Source: Chryseobacterium sp. POL2 (GTDB taxonomy: Bacteria; Bacteroidota; Bacteroidia; Flavobacteriales; Weeksellaceae). Taken from it: a DNA stretch of 64,000 nt. The stretch covers positions 2,356,001 to 2,420,000 of the forward strand of contig NZ_CP049298.1 of the NCBI RefSeq assembly GCF_011058315.1. Reading direction: 5' to 3'. The notes beneath the pieces were generated by a model that was not told where the DNA came from, made no database searches, and saw nothing but the letters and a program-made list of their open reading frames with translations. Each line of letters starts with the position of its first letter. Position 1 is the first letter of the stretch. Made by a program: the position numbers and the translations under genes. Shown here in pieces: positions 1 through 9,200 of the stretch.

Positions 1-137
1 CTGTCGGAGCATCCGATGTATAGAAATTCTGGGTTCTGACCTTCGGCTAAGTTTTTGAAAAAATCAGCTTTTGTAGCTTTCATTTCTTCTACCCATTGAC
101 GGTTGTTTTCAAAAACTTTGTTGTATGAATCTTGCAT
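1..137 (-). CDS. Beta-class carbonic anhydrase, N-terminal part (cut by window edge)
   Basis: The minus-strand frame opens at the ATG at 135-137 and runs off the window start, giving 45 residues. It begins MQDSYNKVFENNRQWVEEMK and reaches the motif IGCSDS, which in beta-carbonic anhydrases carries the first zinc-binding cysteine and the adjacent catalytic Asp (CxDxR). The preceding stretch (FFKNLAEGQNPEFLYIGCSDS) matches the usual N-terminal arrangement of this family. The enzyme would interconvert CO2 and bicarbonate in the cytoplasm. A TAnnTTTG element lies upstream at 214-221. The rest of the protein, including the His and second Cys ligands, is outside the window, so the call rests on the N-terminus only. 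Confidence 0.85.
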   Translation of the reverse strand, partial: MQDSYNKVFENNRQWVEEMKATKADFFKNLAEGQNPEFLYIGCSD

Positions 138-213
138 AATAAAAAAATATTTAAGGTTAAAATTGCTTTAACTATTAAATGCTAAAATTCGATAGACTGA
201 ATCAATAACATTG

Positions 214-221
214 CAAAAGTA
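214..221 (-). promoter_or_regulatory. -7 promoter element for the carbonic anhydrase gene
   Basis: On the minus strand this reads TACTTTTG, an exact match to the Flavobacteriia -7 consensus TAnnTTTG, about 75 nt upstream of the ATG. No TTG sits at the ideal distance, so only the -7 half is supported. Confidence 0.5.
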
Positions 222-259
222 ATTTTTTTTGATTAAAAAGTGAAAAATATTAACAAAGT

Positions 260-817
260 TTAATATTTTACTTTATTATTAATGTAGCCTTCTGTGGCAT
301 TTTCTTTTAAAATAATTTGTGCTGGATTGCCGATAACAATAGCATTATCAGGAACATCCATGTTGACATAAGCATTTGGGGCGATAAGAACATTTTTCCC
401 AATTTTAATTCCGCCGACAATAACGGCATTGGGACCAATCCAAACTTCGTCACCGATATTTGGGTAACCTTCATATTTTCCACGATTGGCTTGTGCAATG
501 GTAACGCCTTGTGCAATATTGCAATTTTTGCCAATCACCACTTTTGGGTTGATTACCAAATGTCCCCAATGTCCTAGATAAAGGCCTTCGCCAATCTGGG
601 TTTCTGGATAAATTTGGAAGCCGTATTTAATTTGATAATGCCTTAAAATTAAACGATAAAGCTTGCCTACGAAAGAATTTTTTGGATGTTTTTGTGCATT
701 TCGAAACCAATAGATATAATGCAAATTTGGGCTAAAACATTTTTTAATTATCTGAAAATGAGATAAGTATTGCCCGCTTTCTCTGTAAAAATCTTTTTGA
801 ATCGTGGAGTAAGACAT
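260..817 (-). CDS. Hexapeptide-repeat (left-handed beta-helix) acetyltransferase, CysE-like
   Basis: 185 aa. The C-terminal two thirds shows the [LIV]Gxxxx periodicity of a left-handed beta-helix: IGEGLYLGHWGHLVINP, VIGKNCNIAQGVTIAQ, NIGDEVWIGPNAVIVGG and IGKNVLIAPNAYVNMDVPDNAIVIGNPA. The His in GHWGHLVI and the NIAQGVTI block resemble serine acetyltransferase-type enzymes (CysE/colanic-acid acetyltransferases). It lacks the long N-terminal helical domain of true CysE and is the last gene of a glycan operon (9 bp after the GT4 gene), so acetylation of a sugar in the polysaccharide is more likely than cysteine synthesis. A TAACTTTG box (822-829) sits just upstream inside the preceding gene's end. 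The acceptor is unknown. Confidence 0.8.
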   Translation of the reverse strand: MSYSTIQKDFYRESGQYLSHFQIIKKCFSPNLHYIYWFRNAQKHPKNSFVGKLYRLILRHYQIKYGFQIYPETQIGEGLYLGHWGHLVINPKVVIGKNCNIAQGVTIAQANRGKYEGYPNIGDEVWIGPNAVIVGGIKIGKNVLIAPNAYVNMDVPDNAIVIGNPAQIILKENATEGYINNKVKY

Positions 818-821
818 ATTG

Positions 822-829
822 CAAAGTTA
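822..829 (-). promoter_or_regulatory. Possible internal -7 element before the acetyltransferase gene
   Basis: Minus strand TAACTTTG matches TAnnTTTG. It overlaps the last codons of the GT4 gene and leaves almost no leader before the ATG at 815-817, so it may be fortuitous. Confidence 0.25.
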
Positions 830-1975
830 AAGATTATCGATGATGTCGGTAATAGATTTTACCGAATTTTTTAAATTAAATGGCATTTCGTAGCTGTTGA
901 GTTTTTGCTGATAAAGCTCAAAGCTTTTGGCATCGGTCAAGGCTTGTTTCATGCCAGTATAAATTCCTTTTTCGGAGTTCTCGACAATAAGTCCAAGTTC
1001 TCCATTTTTCAGCATTTCTTTAACGCCAGAAACATCTGTTGCGATGATGTTTTTGGTTAAGGTCATAGCTTCAAAAAGAACGGTTGGGAAACCTTCGTAA
1101 CGGGAACTCAGCACAAAAAAATCTGCTTTTTTAAAATAGGGATAAGGATTGTCTGTGAAACCAATCATGCTGGCAGTTTTGTCAAGTTTTAATTCTGATT
1201 TTAAATTTTTAATATTTTCAAAATCATAGCCATCGCCAATAATAATGACTTTGTGCAGAAAACCTTCGTCCAAAAGTTGTTTGTGAACTTTCAATAATCT
1301 GTCGAATCCTTTTTGGGGAAACACTGTTCCGACGGAAACAAAACTCGGGATTTCATCATCAAATAAATCTGAATCTAATGCTTTTTCTGATTTTGTTAAA
1401 ATCTCTTCGGTATCTAGAGGATTATAGATTCTAACAATTTTAGATTTTTCCGCCTCGTTGTTTGCAAGTTTTTCGAAGGTCTTTTGAATGTGTTCTGAGA
1501 TTACCATGATTTTGTCATAACGGAAAAATCGCTTTATTTTTTCTGTGGTATAGCCTTCGACTTTTGTGAGGTCGTTATGTATCCACATCAATTTTTTTGA
1601 GGACTTCAAAGGACTGTTGAGTATCTCATCCATAAAACCATGAATGGCAGCAAACTCGATGTCGTATTTTTTGTTTTTAAGTTTTCTTTTATAAAGTATT
1701 TTGGGATATTTTTTTAATAATTGTTGATAAACAACTCTGTATGCCTTTTTAGGAATGTCTTTGGGGCGATTGGTTGTAATCATCTCGCCACGGTTGAGGT
1801 ACATGACATTGACCCAATCGGGAATTTCGGGAATGTATTTTCCAGAATATAAGTTGAGTAAAAGGTCCACTTCGTACTTGTCAGCAGGAAGGTTTTTCAG
1901 AAAAGTAATTAATACCTTTTCTGCGCCACCATGCCGTAAAGAGCCTATACGAATAAGGATTTTCTTTTTTGTCAT
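827..1975 (-). CDS. Glycosyltransferase family 4 (GT-B fold)
   Basis: 382 aa, start ATG at 1975. The N-terminus MTKKKILIRIGSLRHGGAEK has the GG loop of GT4 donor/acceptor domains. The C-terminal domain contains SVGTVFPQKGFDRLL (residues about 213-227), VIIIGDGYDFENIK, and the retaining-GT E-x7-E type region SSRYEGFPTVLFEAM (about 292-306) followed by ATDVSGVKEML. It would transfer a sugar from a nucleotide-sugar donor, cytoplasmic face of the inner membrane. It is clearly related to the GT4 at 4668-5822 (same N-terminal plan, same IIIG-DG motif), suggesting an old duplication around the GT2 and membrane-protein genes. It begins 100 bp after the membrane-protein gene; donor and linkage cannot be read from sequence. 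Confidence 0.9.
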   Translation of the reverse strand: MTKKKILIRIGSLRHGGAEKVLITFLKNLPADKYEVDLLLNLYSGKYIPEIPDWVNVMYLNRGEMITTNRPKDIPKKAYRVVYQQLLKKYPKILYKRKLKNKKYDIEFAAIHGFMDEILNSPLKSSKKLMWIHNDLTKVEGYTTEKIKRFFRYDKIMVISEHIQKTFEKLANNEAEKSKIVRIYNPLDTEEILTKSEKALDSDLFDDEIPSFVSVGTVFPQKGFDRLLKVHKQLLDEGFLHKVIIIGDGYDFENIKNLKSELKLDKTASMIGFTDNPYPYFKKADFFVLSSRYEGFPTVLFEAMTLTKNIIATDVSGVKEMLKNGELGLIVENSEKGIYTGMKQALTDAKSFELYQQKLNSYEMPFNLKNSVKSITDIIDNL

Positions 1976-2075
1976 CAGTTGTTTAGGTATTATTTAGAAA
2001 TTAAATTTTCAATAAAAGATGTTTTATCCAGAACCAAAAATTTTGCAGGTTTATGCTGTTAACTTAAGTGTTTTT

Positions 2076-3761
2076 CTATTGGATTTTTATAAAAATTTGA
2101 TCAAGTAAGTTTAATATTTTTGGCTGATTATTATAATTGATTTTTGCTTTTACTCTGGTGCTTATTTTGGTGTTTTTAGGTTCGAAATAGATCAAGTTTT
2201 TTTCTTGTTCATTATCCAAATTACATAATTTATATCTTATATTATTGTCTTGGAGTCTTTGAAGATTGCTTTTGTATCCAAACTCTTGAACGCAATATAC
2301 AGCATCATGCTTCTTTAGTTCTGAAATCATAAAATGAGTTTTAAGAGAGTATAAAGTGTTGAAGAAAAAACTGACCATAATGAAAAGAACAAAATTTGTT
2401 ACTAAACAGACTAAAGTTATGTGTTTTAAATAAGATAGCCATTTAATTTTCGTATAAGAAGATTCATAATATAATAGTATTAAAATGGGAATCAGGTAAA
2501 ACTGAGGGAGAATACGAGCTAACCATGGTTCAGGAAATATTAGTGAATAAAATACGAATGAAGCCAGAATGAGTAAAATGATGGATGCAGTTTTTGTTTT
2601 AATCTTTAAAAACAAACAAGCAATTAAAATAATAATACTATTAATAAAAAAAGCACTAAAAAAAATCCCAAAGCCACCTAGCACAATTGTAGGGCTACTT
2701 AGTTTTTTTACTTCTGATATGTTGAAAGTATAAGGTATTTTTAATCCTGATTTTATGGTTTTTTCTGGAATTCCAGTCTTAGAAAAAAGAGAAATGCCCA
2801 GTTTTGTAATTCTATTTTTCTCTTGTATGCTTTTCGTTAAATGTACATTAAGAACATTAGAATTTTTATCAAATGCCGGATAAAAAATAGATTTACCATC
2901 TTTTATATTAGTAAAATAAGGATGTACACTTAGTATTAATATAGGTATTACTGTGAGAGAAAAATTTTTGAAAGTGACAATGTTTTTAATCTTATTTTCC
3001 ATGAAAGCATAACCTAAAACAACGATGAAAAGAACTGCAATAACAGGGATTGACGTAAATTTTAAAGTGCCAAAAATGCATAATGACATTATTAAAATCG
3101 CTGCATATTTAGGATTAAAAGATTTAATGTATAAAATTGTTGCAATGATAATGATAACCAGTGTGTTGTAGAAGAATCCGTCAATATAATAGGTGAATAT
3201 TTGCGTGATACTTACGGGGTTGAGTGTAATTAAAACAGCATACAGTGCAGCTTTCTTTTTTGGAAAGTAATCGCCTAATAGTCTATAAGAAAAAAGAAGA
3301 CAAGCGAAAATGATTAGCAAATTAATAGATTTGCCTAGCTCAATATTATTAGATAGAAAATAGATTGCTGCTGAGATTATTTCGTGTCCTTTCGCATAAT
3401 GTTGTACATATAATTGGGCATCCAGCAGAGTGTATTTTTCGTAGATAGGATTCCAGCCATTTTTTAATGCAATTATTGTATTTTGATGATACCATGTTCC
3501 ATCATTGGAAAGGTCATAGAAAAAAGAGGAAAATATTAACGAAATAGCCGCTAATAAAAAGCAAAAAAATATTTCTAAAAGTTTTATTCTAAAAAGTTTT
3601 AAAATAATAATGCTTAATAAAATTGCGAATACATATAATATTGGATTTTTAATACTGCTCCCCAACAAAAAACCAATATTCATGGTGAACAAAATACTAA
3701 AGAGCGATAGTATTATAGTTAATATTACATTATCAATATTAATTTGGTGGTTTTTTAGCAT
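2076..3761 (-). CDS. Multi-spanning membrane protein, possible GT-C type glycosyltransferase
   Basis: 561 aa, ATG at 3761. Residues about 10-475 hold some ten or more hydrophobic helices; the last 80 residues are soluble and charged. After the first few helices there is a loop with YDLSNDGTWYHQNTIIALK (about 87-105) followed by GWNPIYEKY, an acidic/aromatic loop placed like the first periplasmic loop of GT-C enzymes that use polyprenyl-linked sugars. The C-terminal soluble part (HDAVYCVQEFGYKSN onward) fits a periplasmic domain. It lies 8 bp behind a GT2 gene and ahead of a GT4 gene, so a role in glycan synthesis is likely. I do not recognise a named family; a polymerase or ligase is the alternative. 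Base composition looks even AT-richer than its neighbours. Confidence 0.7.
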   Translation of the reverse strand: MLKNHQINIDNVILTIILSLFSILFTMNIGFLLGSSIKNPILYVFAILLSIIILKLFRIKLLEIFFCFLLAAISLIFSSFFYDLSNDGTWYHQNTIIALKNGWNPIYEKYTLLDAQLYVQHYAKGHEIISAAIYFLSNNIELGKSINLLIIFACLLFSYRLLGDYFPKKKAALYAVLITLNPVSITQIFTYYIDGFFYNTLVIIIIATILYIKSFNPKYAAILIMSLCIFGTLKFTSIPVIAVLFIVVLGYAFMENKIKNIVTFKNFSLTVIPILILSVHPYFTNIKDGKSIFYPAFDKNSNVLNVHLTKSIQEKNRITKLGISLFSKTGIPEKTIKSGLKIPYTFNISEVKKLSSPTIVLGGFGIFFSAFFINSIIILIACLFLKIKTKTASIILLILASFVFYSLIFPEPWLARILPQFYLIPILILLYYESSYTKIKWLSYLKHITLVCLVTNFVLFIMVSFFFNTLYSLKTHFMISELKKHDAVYCVQEFGYKSNLQRLQDNNIRYKLCNLDNEQEKNLIYFEPKNTKISTRVKAKINYNNQPKILNLLDQIFIKIQ

Positions 3762-3769
3762 TTTTTTAA

Positions 3770-4675
3770 TTATTGAATTTTTCTGTAAATTAATGCGAAA
3801 GGATACATAACAAGCGATAGTATTTTGAAGTCGTTAAGCCCCAGATTAATCTCTTTTAAACTTTTCTTATTAATGATCGAATATACTTGATAACCCACCA
3901 AATTTCTCACTAAAGTTTTGGGATAATGCCAAAGTTGTTTTCCATAAGCGTTGAGGAACGACCGATAACCTTCCATCAATCCAAAAGTGTTTTTGCCTGT
4001 CCATCGGGTGTTGCTAACCGAGTCTTGATCGCTTTCATCCAAGTGATAGCAACGAACAACTTTGTTAATAAACCTCGTTTTGAAACCAGCCGCATCATAG
4101 GTGTTGAAAAATACCGACTGCGGAATATAGCCTTTGCCTTGGTATATAGAATAATCAAAGTCTTTTAATAAATTTTGATAAGTTTTAGTAAAGAAAATTC
4201 CAAATTTATCACCTCTTACTTTGTATTTATAACGCATCTCGAAGATAGAACCATCAAATTCTACGGGGAAAATATTACCAACAATTTTTCCATGTTCATC
4301 GACAGAATTTCCGATTACTCCAATGTATTCATCTTGGTTTTTAATGTTTTCAGATTCATGAAAAAGTGTGTTAAGCGAATCTTCTGGATAAGAGTCATCC
4401 GAATCCATTATCATAAAATAAGGCGAAGTCACTTTTTTAACACCTTCAAAAACAGTAATGAATTTATGCTGATTCTCATTCCAAAAATAGTCGATTTCGA
4501 AACAGTTTTCGTTCTGAAATTCAGTAACCAAAGTTTTGGTGTCGTCTGTTGAGCCATCGTCCATGATAATCCATTTGAAATCTTTAAAACTTTGTTTCTT
4601 CAAAGATTCGTAAACACGGGAAAGGCTATGGGCACGGTTGTAGGAAGGGGTGATTATCGTAATTTTTTTATCCAT
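3770..4675 (-). CDS. Glycosyltransferase family 2
   Basis: 301 aa if started at the ATG at 4673-4675; a longer reading to 4756 adds 27 residues without domain character inside the upstream GT4 gene. The preferred start gives MDKKITIITPSYNRAHSL, the exact beginning of GT2 GT-A folds, and overlaps the upstream stop by 8 bp. Motifs: IIMDDGSTDDT (nucleotide-binding DDGS, about 36-46) and MIMDSDDSYPEDSL (DxD-type metal site, about 89-102). It is similar to the GT2 at 25235-26107. Cytoplasmic inverting sugar transferase; donor unknown. Third gene from the promoter in the 5822-to-260 operon direction, between a GT4 and a membrane protein. Confidence 0.9.
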   Translation of the reverse strand: MDKKITIITPSYNRAHSLSRVYESLKKQSFKDFKWIIMDDGSTDDTKTLVTEFQNENCFEIDYFWNENQHKFITVFEGVKKVTSPYFMIMDSDDSYPEDSLNTLFHESENIKNQDEYIGVIGNSVDEHGKIVGNIFPVEFDGSIFEMRYKYKVRGDKFGIFFTKTYQNLLKDFDYSIYQGKGYIPQSVFFNTYDAAGFKTRFINKVVRCYHLDESDQDSVSNTRWTGKNTFGLMEGYRSFLNAYGKQLWHYPKTLVRNLVGYQVYSIINKKSLKEINLGLNDFKILSLVMYPFALIYRKIQ

Positions 4676-5822
4676 TGGTGTTGTTATTGGTAAAGATGTG
4701 TTCAATCTTTTTATAAACGGCGTCTGTCTCAAATTTGGAATTGGCTTTTTGGGCATTATTACTCAGCGTTTGTAATAAAGAAGGTGTCGTTATCAACATT
4801 TTCATTTTTTGATAAATTGTGTCCTCATTATATTGTAAAAGCAAGCCATCGTAGTTATCGGTAACAATTTCGTTAACGCCGCCTGTGTCGGTAGCCAAAA
4901 CAGGAATACCCAGCACCAAAGCTTCTTTAACAGATAATGGATAAGCTTCGCTTTGAGTGGGCAAGATAAAACAATCCGAATTTTTTATATAAGGAAAAGG
5001 ATTGTTTTGGTTTCCTAATAGTAGGAAGCTTTTGTCGTAACCTAGATGTTTTGCACTTTCGCGCAAGTCGTTATAACGGTCGCCATTGCCGATGATGATG
5101 ATGCGATGTTGCAAGCCTTCCTGCATCAATCGCTGGTGAACTCTGAATAAAAGTGGATAACCTTTTCCATTTTTTATTCTGCCTACCGATGAAAAGCTGA
5201 CAACATCTGCTGATTTTTCGAAATCAATCTTTTCTAAACTTTTTTCATAAACTTCTTCTGGATGAACGACGTTGGGTATGATTTCAGAATTCGGAAAAGT
5301 CACGCCGTATAAAGTTTTTACTTGTGCTCTTACATTGGCGGAACAAAATATGACTTGGTCAAAATCCTGCAAGGTTTTTATATTTTGCTCAGACTTGTTT
5401 AATATCGCTTCATGGCTAAATTCCCAATGCACCCAAGCGATTTTCTTGGATTTTTTCTGTGGCGAATTTTTGACCATATTGAGTTCTGACTTTCCAAAAG
5501 CGATTTCTATATCATAATCTTTTTTGTAATAAAACCGCATTAATTTAGGAAGTTGGTCGAGTAGCGTGAGCTTCAAACGTCGTGCTGCTAACTGCAACTT
5601 GTGAATCCATTTGTTTTTGGAGAAATCTTCTTTACCTCTCGCGATTTTTATAAGATGGATGTCTTTGGGAATATCGGCACGCAGTTCACCTTGGTATAAG
5701 TTCACCATCACCGTAATGTCAAGCTTTTCTTTGGAAATATGATTTAAAATATCAATCAATACCTTGTTGACACCGCCCATTTCTAGTGAACGAATCCGAA
5801 ACAGAACTTTTGTTTTTCCCAT
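4668..5822 (-). CDS. Glycosyltransferase family 4 (GT-B fold)
   Basis: 384 aa. MGKTKVLFRIRSLEMGGVNK carries the GG loop; later SSVGRIKNGKGYPLL (about 210-225), RIIIIGNGDRYNDLR, and PTQSEAYPLSVKEALVLGIPVLATDTGGVNEIV, in which SEAYPLSVKEA corresponds to the retaining-GT EX7E region. First gene of the 5822-to-260 operon, preceded by a TATCTTTG promoter box at 5841-5848 and a terminator of the neighbouring unit. Paralogue of the GT4 at 827-1975. The last codons overlap the next GT2 gene by 8 bp, pointing to translational coupling. Specific linkage is not deducible. Confidence 0.9.
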   Translation of the reverse strand: MGKTKVLFRIRSLEMGGVNKVLIDILNHISKEKLDITVMVNLYQGELRADIPKDIHLIKIARGKEDFSKNKWIHKLQLAARRLKLTLLDQLPKLMRFYYKKDYDIEIAFGKSELNMVKNSPQKKSKKIAWVHWEFSHEAILNKSEQNIKTLQDFDQVIFCSANVRAQVKTLYGVTFPNSEIIPNVVHPEEVYEKSLEKIDFEKSADVVSFSSVGRIKNGKGYPLLFRVHQRLMQEGLQHRIIIIGNGDRYNDLRESAKHLGYDKSFLLLGNQNNPFPYIKNSDCFILPTQSEAYPLSVKEALVLGIPVLATDTGGVNEIVTDNYDGLLLQYNEDTIYQKMKMLITTPSLLQTLSNNAQKANSKFETDAVYKKIEHIFTNNNTNG

Positions 5823-5840
5823 CTTTTGTGTTAGTTTTTA

Positions 5841-5848
5841 CAAAGATA
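5841..5848 (-). promoter_or_regulatory. -7 promoter element of the 5822-260 glycan operon
   Basis: Minus-strand TATCTTTG, an exact TAnnTTTG match about 20 nt upstream of the first GT4 ATG and directly downstream of the terminator at 5881-5924. No good TTG at the -33 distance. Confidence 0.55.
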
Positions 5849-5880
5849 AGAATTCAGTCTTAGCTTGGTTTTAATATTGA

Positions 5881-5924
5881 AAAAACCTTAAGATCTGAAT
5901 TGGTTTTAGGCTCTTAAGGTTTTT
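5881..5924 (-). terminator. Rho-independent terminator after the 106-aa gene
   Basis: A 13-bp perfect stem: 5881-5893 (AAAAACCTTAAGA) pairs with 5912-5924, with an 18-nt loop; read on the minus strand it ends in a run of T. It separates the T9SS-protein unit from the glycan operon. Confidence 0.8.
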
Positions 5925-5930
5925 ATAAAT

Positions 5931-6251
5931 TTATTGAGATTCATTTTGATAGCGCTTGCCAAACCGCCATGCTACAATTGCAGTTGTAATTAACAAACCT
6001 GTGATGTATTGGTTAATGGGCACATCGGGAGGCGCGGGAGGACCACTTTTCTCATAGATGACGTCGTCTTCAGAATAAGAGGCTTCATTCTGAAAAATAT
6101 TGGTGTTGTCTTTGGCTTCATTGGTTTTCGAGAAAACGTTGTTGTCTTCCTGCCATGCAGGGTTTCTTAAATAGCTGTCATCGGCTTTAGCGTTAATATT
6201 TGCAGTAATTAATATTATTAAAACTAATTTGTAAATATTTTTAAAATTCAT
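5931..6251 (-). CDS. Small secreted/membrane protein with Pro-rich, TM, basic C-terminal tail (PID-CTERM-like)
   Basis: 106 aa. Residues 1-23 form a signal peptide (LVLIILITANINAKA). Residues 24-68 are polar and acidic with many Asn and Asp. The C-terminus has three parts: a proline motif GPPAPPDVPINQYI (about 69-82), one hydrophobic helix (GLLITTAIVAWRFG) and a basic end (KRYQ). This resembles the exosortase-type sorting tails known in Bacteroidota as PID-CTERM, with PIN in place of PID. The gene follows the 1782-aa secreted protein by 9 bp and ends at a strong terminator, so the two are cotranscribed and may work together. Function unknown; a simple C-terminally anchored membrane protein is the alternative. 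Confidence 0.7.
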   Translation of the reverse strand: MNFKNIYKLVLIILITANINAKADDSYLRNPAWQEDNNVFSKTNEAKDNTNIFQNEASYSEDDVIYEKSGPPAPPDVPINQYITGLLITTAIVAWRFGKRYQNESQ

Positions 6252-6260
6252 ATCAGCGTA

Positions 6261-9200
6261 TTAAGGATTGATGATTTTTTTGGTAACGACCTCAACATTA
6301 TCCGTATGGACTTTTATTAAAGCTGTTTTTTGGTTGACATGACGGTACGGAATTGAGAACGCGGTGGTATTAAGCGCTTTTTTTATCCAAATGAGTTTTC
6401 CAGATAAGTCATAAATTTCAATTTTTAAAATCTTGTGTTGTGGTGATAGGATCAGCCAACGTTTTTGTAAATCGTCATATATGATGTTTAACTGTGTTTT
6501 TTGTATGTTTTCTGTGGTTAATGTTGTCTTCTCATAGACGATTTCAAAACGATCATTGTAGCGCCCTGTATCGGTCACGAATTCGTAAGGTGCATCGATT
6601 AGATTATGTATGATGCCATTGCTTTTATCTTTTAAATAAATAGTCTGAATGCCGTGTGGCGCGAATAGACCTTCGGTTTGGAAAAGTCCAATGCGATAGG
6701 CGCCAGTTTGCGGTGCAGTATAGCCCAATGTCACAATATCTTGGCTGTCGAATGGTAAGCTTCGCCCTTGTATAGAAAGATTTTTGCCCATAATGTTGGT
6801 GTAGATATCGAGATCGTTGTCCATGGATAAGCCATCATACATGAAGTCTAATCCATTGCTTGCACCATCGACATATCCAATAAGTGTTTGCGCAGATTTG
6901 TTATTGTCTTTTTTGGTGAGATCCAGCCAGAATCTATGTTTCTCATTGTTTTTATAATAAGAGTCATTTTCCCCTGTTACACGCATGCTGTTGGTGAAGC
7001 TAAAATGACCATCTGCATTTTCTTTCCCTCTTATGAAGAAAGCTTGGGCGGCAGGTATCTTGCCATTCCAGTTTCCAGAAGGACTATTGTTAATTGGTGT
7101 TTCTATAGGTGTTGTTCCTGTGAAGTTTTTTAAAATATAATGGTTGCTAGGGTCGGAGCTGTAATTGGTGCCATTGTTGTAGAACGGGTTTTGCATAGCG
7201 CCTGTCCCATCTTTGTGGTTCCAAAAATATAGAGCACCGTCACTATTGTATGGATTGCTAGGATTGCCAGAATCAAAAAGTAAATCTTTGTTGCTTTGTA
7301 AGTTTAACATTTCTAAAGCATCAATGGCAGATGGATAAGGATTGGCCAACAATACCCATTTGTCTTGGTAGGCTTCGTTGACATCGTTTGTAGAAACGAC
7401 ATCCTGTCTGGCTCCTGTTTTAAAAGGAATTGTAATATCACCATTGTTCGGAATGCCTTTGAAATTCATTTTATAAATCGTGGCTGCATTCCAGTTATTC
7501 GGAACTCTAGCTATATAACCTTGTGCTGCAGTCATGGTGTTGACAGAGTTGCCAGCAATAGCAGAGCTCCATTTTCCAGCTTCGCCAGGTGTTGGGCTTG
7601 AAAGCCAATGGTAAAACGCACCAAAGTTTTTGCCTGGCTCATTACTAATTTGAGAGAACTGAGCGTTGCTAACGGGTGAACCCAGATAGATAAAGTCTTT
7701 AGCCCAAGCTTGTGCTGTATTTCTGTTATAGGTTATTTTTCCTGTATTGCTAAGATTTTCTTCCTGCACCAAGCTTCCAATGTCTTCTATCACGAAGTTG
7801 CTTTCGTCACCATGATTTGTGATTTCGTTTTTTATGCTAATACTAGCGCCAGAGAGAATTTTTAAATTGGCAAATTCTTGAAGTTCTAAGCTTTGTGCAA
7901 ATGCTGTTGCAAGACTAGATACGACAGGCTTGTTAAAAGTGTTTGGAATCTTGACGCAGTTTTTATTTGTTGGGACGCCAATTGGTAACCAGTTGTCAGG
8001 TGTGTGCCAATCGGTAGAACTTGTACCTGTCCAGGTTTTGTCGCATGGCAATTCTTTAACGAAAGCTACAGCCCAGTCGTGCATTTTTACATTTTGTCCA
8101 TCTAGCGTACCAACAAGGCGAAGGTTTGGCGGAGCTGGTGTGAGCCCAGATAGATCGAAGAACTTTTCGCCATCACCACTTTCTGTAATATTGGTATAAC
8201 CAGCAATATCGGAAAAGTTAACGCCATCTGTAGAACTTTGAACTTTGAGTGCTAAAGTGCCACCGCCCAAGCTTTGGTTCCATGTAATGCCTTGATAAGC
8301 CGTTGCTTCCTGAACCGATGCCAAATGTATCGGCGTGGAAGTGATGGTGCCAGCGGGTGGAGATTCTGCTTTGACATCTGCAAAGAAGTAATAAAGAGTT
8401 CCGTTTCCATGCCAGTTAGCATTGTAAGTCATCACAAACTTAATGACATGAACGCCTGTATAGCTGCTAACATCTACTGTTTTGTCTTGTCTATGATAAG
8501 AATATCCTTGTCCTGAACCTTGTTGAGTTATTGTGGCCTCAAGAGTTCCAGAAGTATCGGTTAAGGTTCCACCAATCTTAAATTCAGCTTTTGAATTAGG
8601 GTTTGCATCAAAAGGACCTCCAACAGAATAATAATTACCCGCATTAAAGGTGATTTGAGAAACATTGGTCAAATCTATTTGTTGAGAAACAACAATAGTC
8701 CCACTCCCTGAATAGCCAAAGTTAGAACCTAATCTTAACCAATTCCCAGGAAAAGATGATTCAGGAGTGTTTACTATACTTGCTGTTTTTCCTTGTCCAC
8801 TTGTTCCTGTTACTGTCCAGTCATTCGTGCCGTTTGAAAAATCTCCATTCACCACTCGATTTCCTCCTGATGCGGTAATTACATCATGACTTGCATCGGC
8901 TATAACTCCAGAAAGGCTATTGCTTTGGAATTGTGCTTGTGTGGTTTGGAACCAATCTGGATTGGTTTTTGGCGTTTGGTAAGTGAAACTGTAGGCTTCG
9001 GTTGTCCAGTCGCTCCATTCGTTATTAACTGAAGCTTTAGCTCTTGCCCTTACATAATAGGTTGTATTATTAGAGGGCGAAAATGCATTCGTGAATGTGA
9101 AGTTATTCTCTGTATTGGTATTGAATGTTCCTGTGAAATTTTGCCCCCAATTTGTCCCACCAGCGAATGTTGGATTGCTATTGATTTCTATTTGATACTC

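Noticed and set aside
260-817. Serine acetyltransferase for cysteine synthesis (CysE)
   Set aside because: The N-terminal helical domain of CysE is missing and the gene ends a glycan operon without cysK; sugar acetylation fits better.
4675-4756. Longer GT2 start at 4756
   Set aside because: The extra 27 residues lie in the upstream GT4 gene and carry no GT-A features; the ATG at 4673-4675 begins at the correct fold start.
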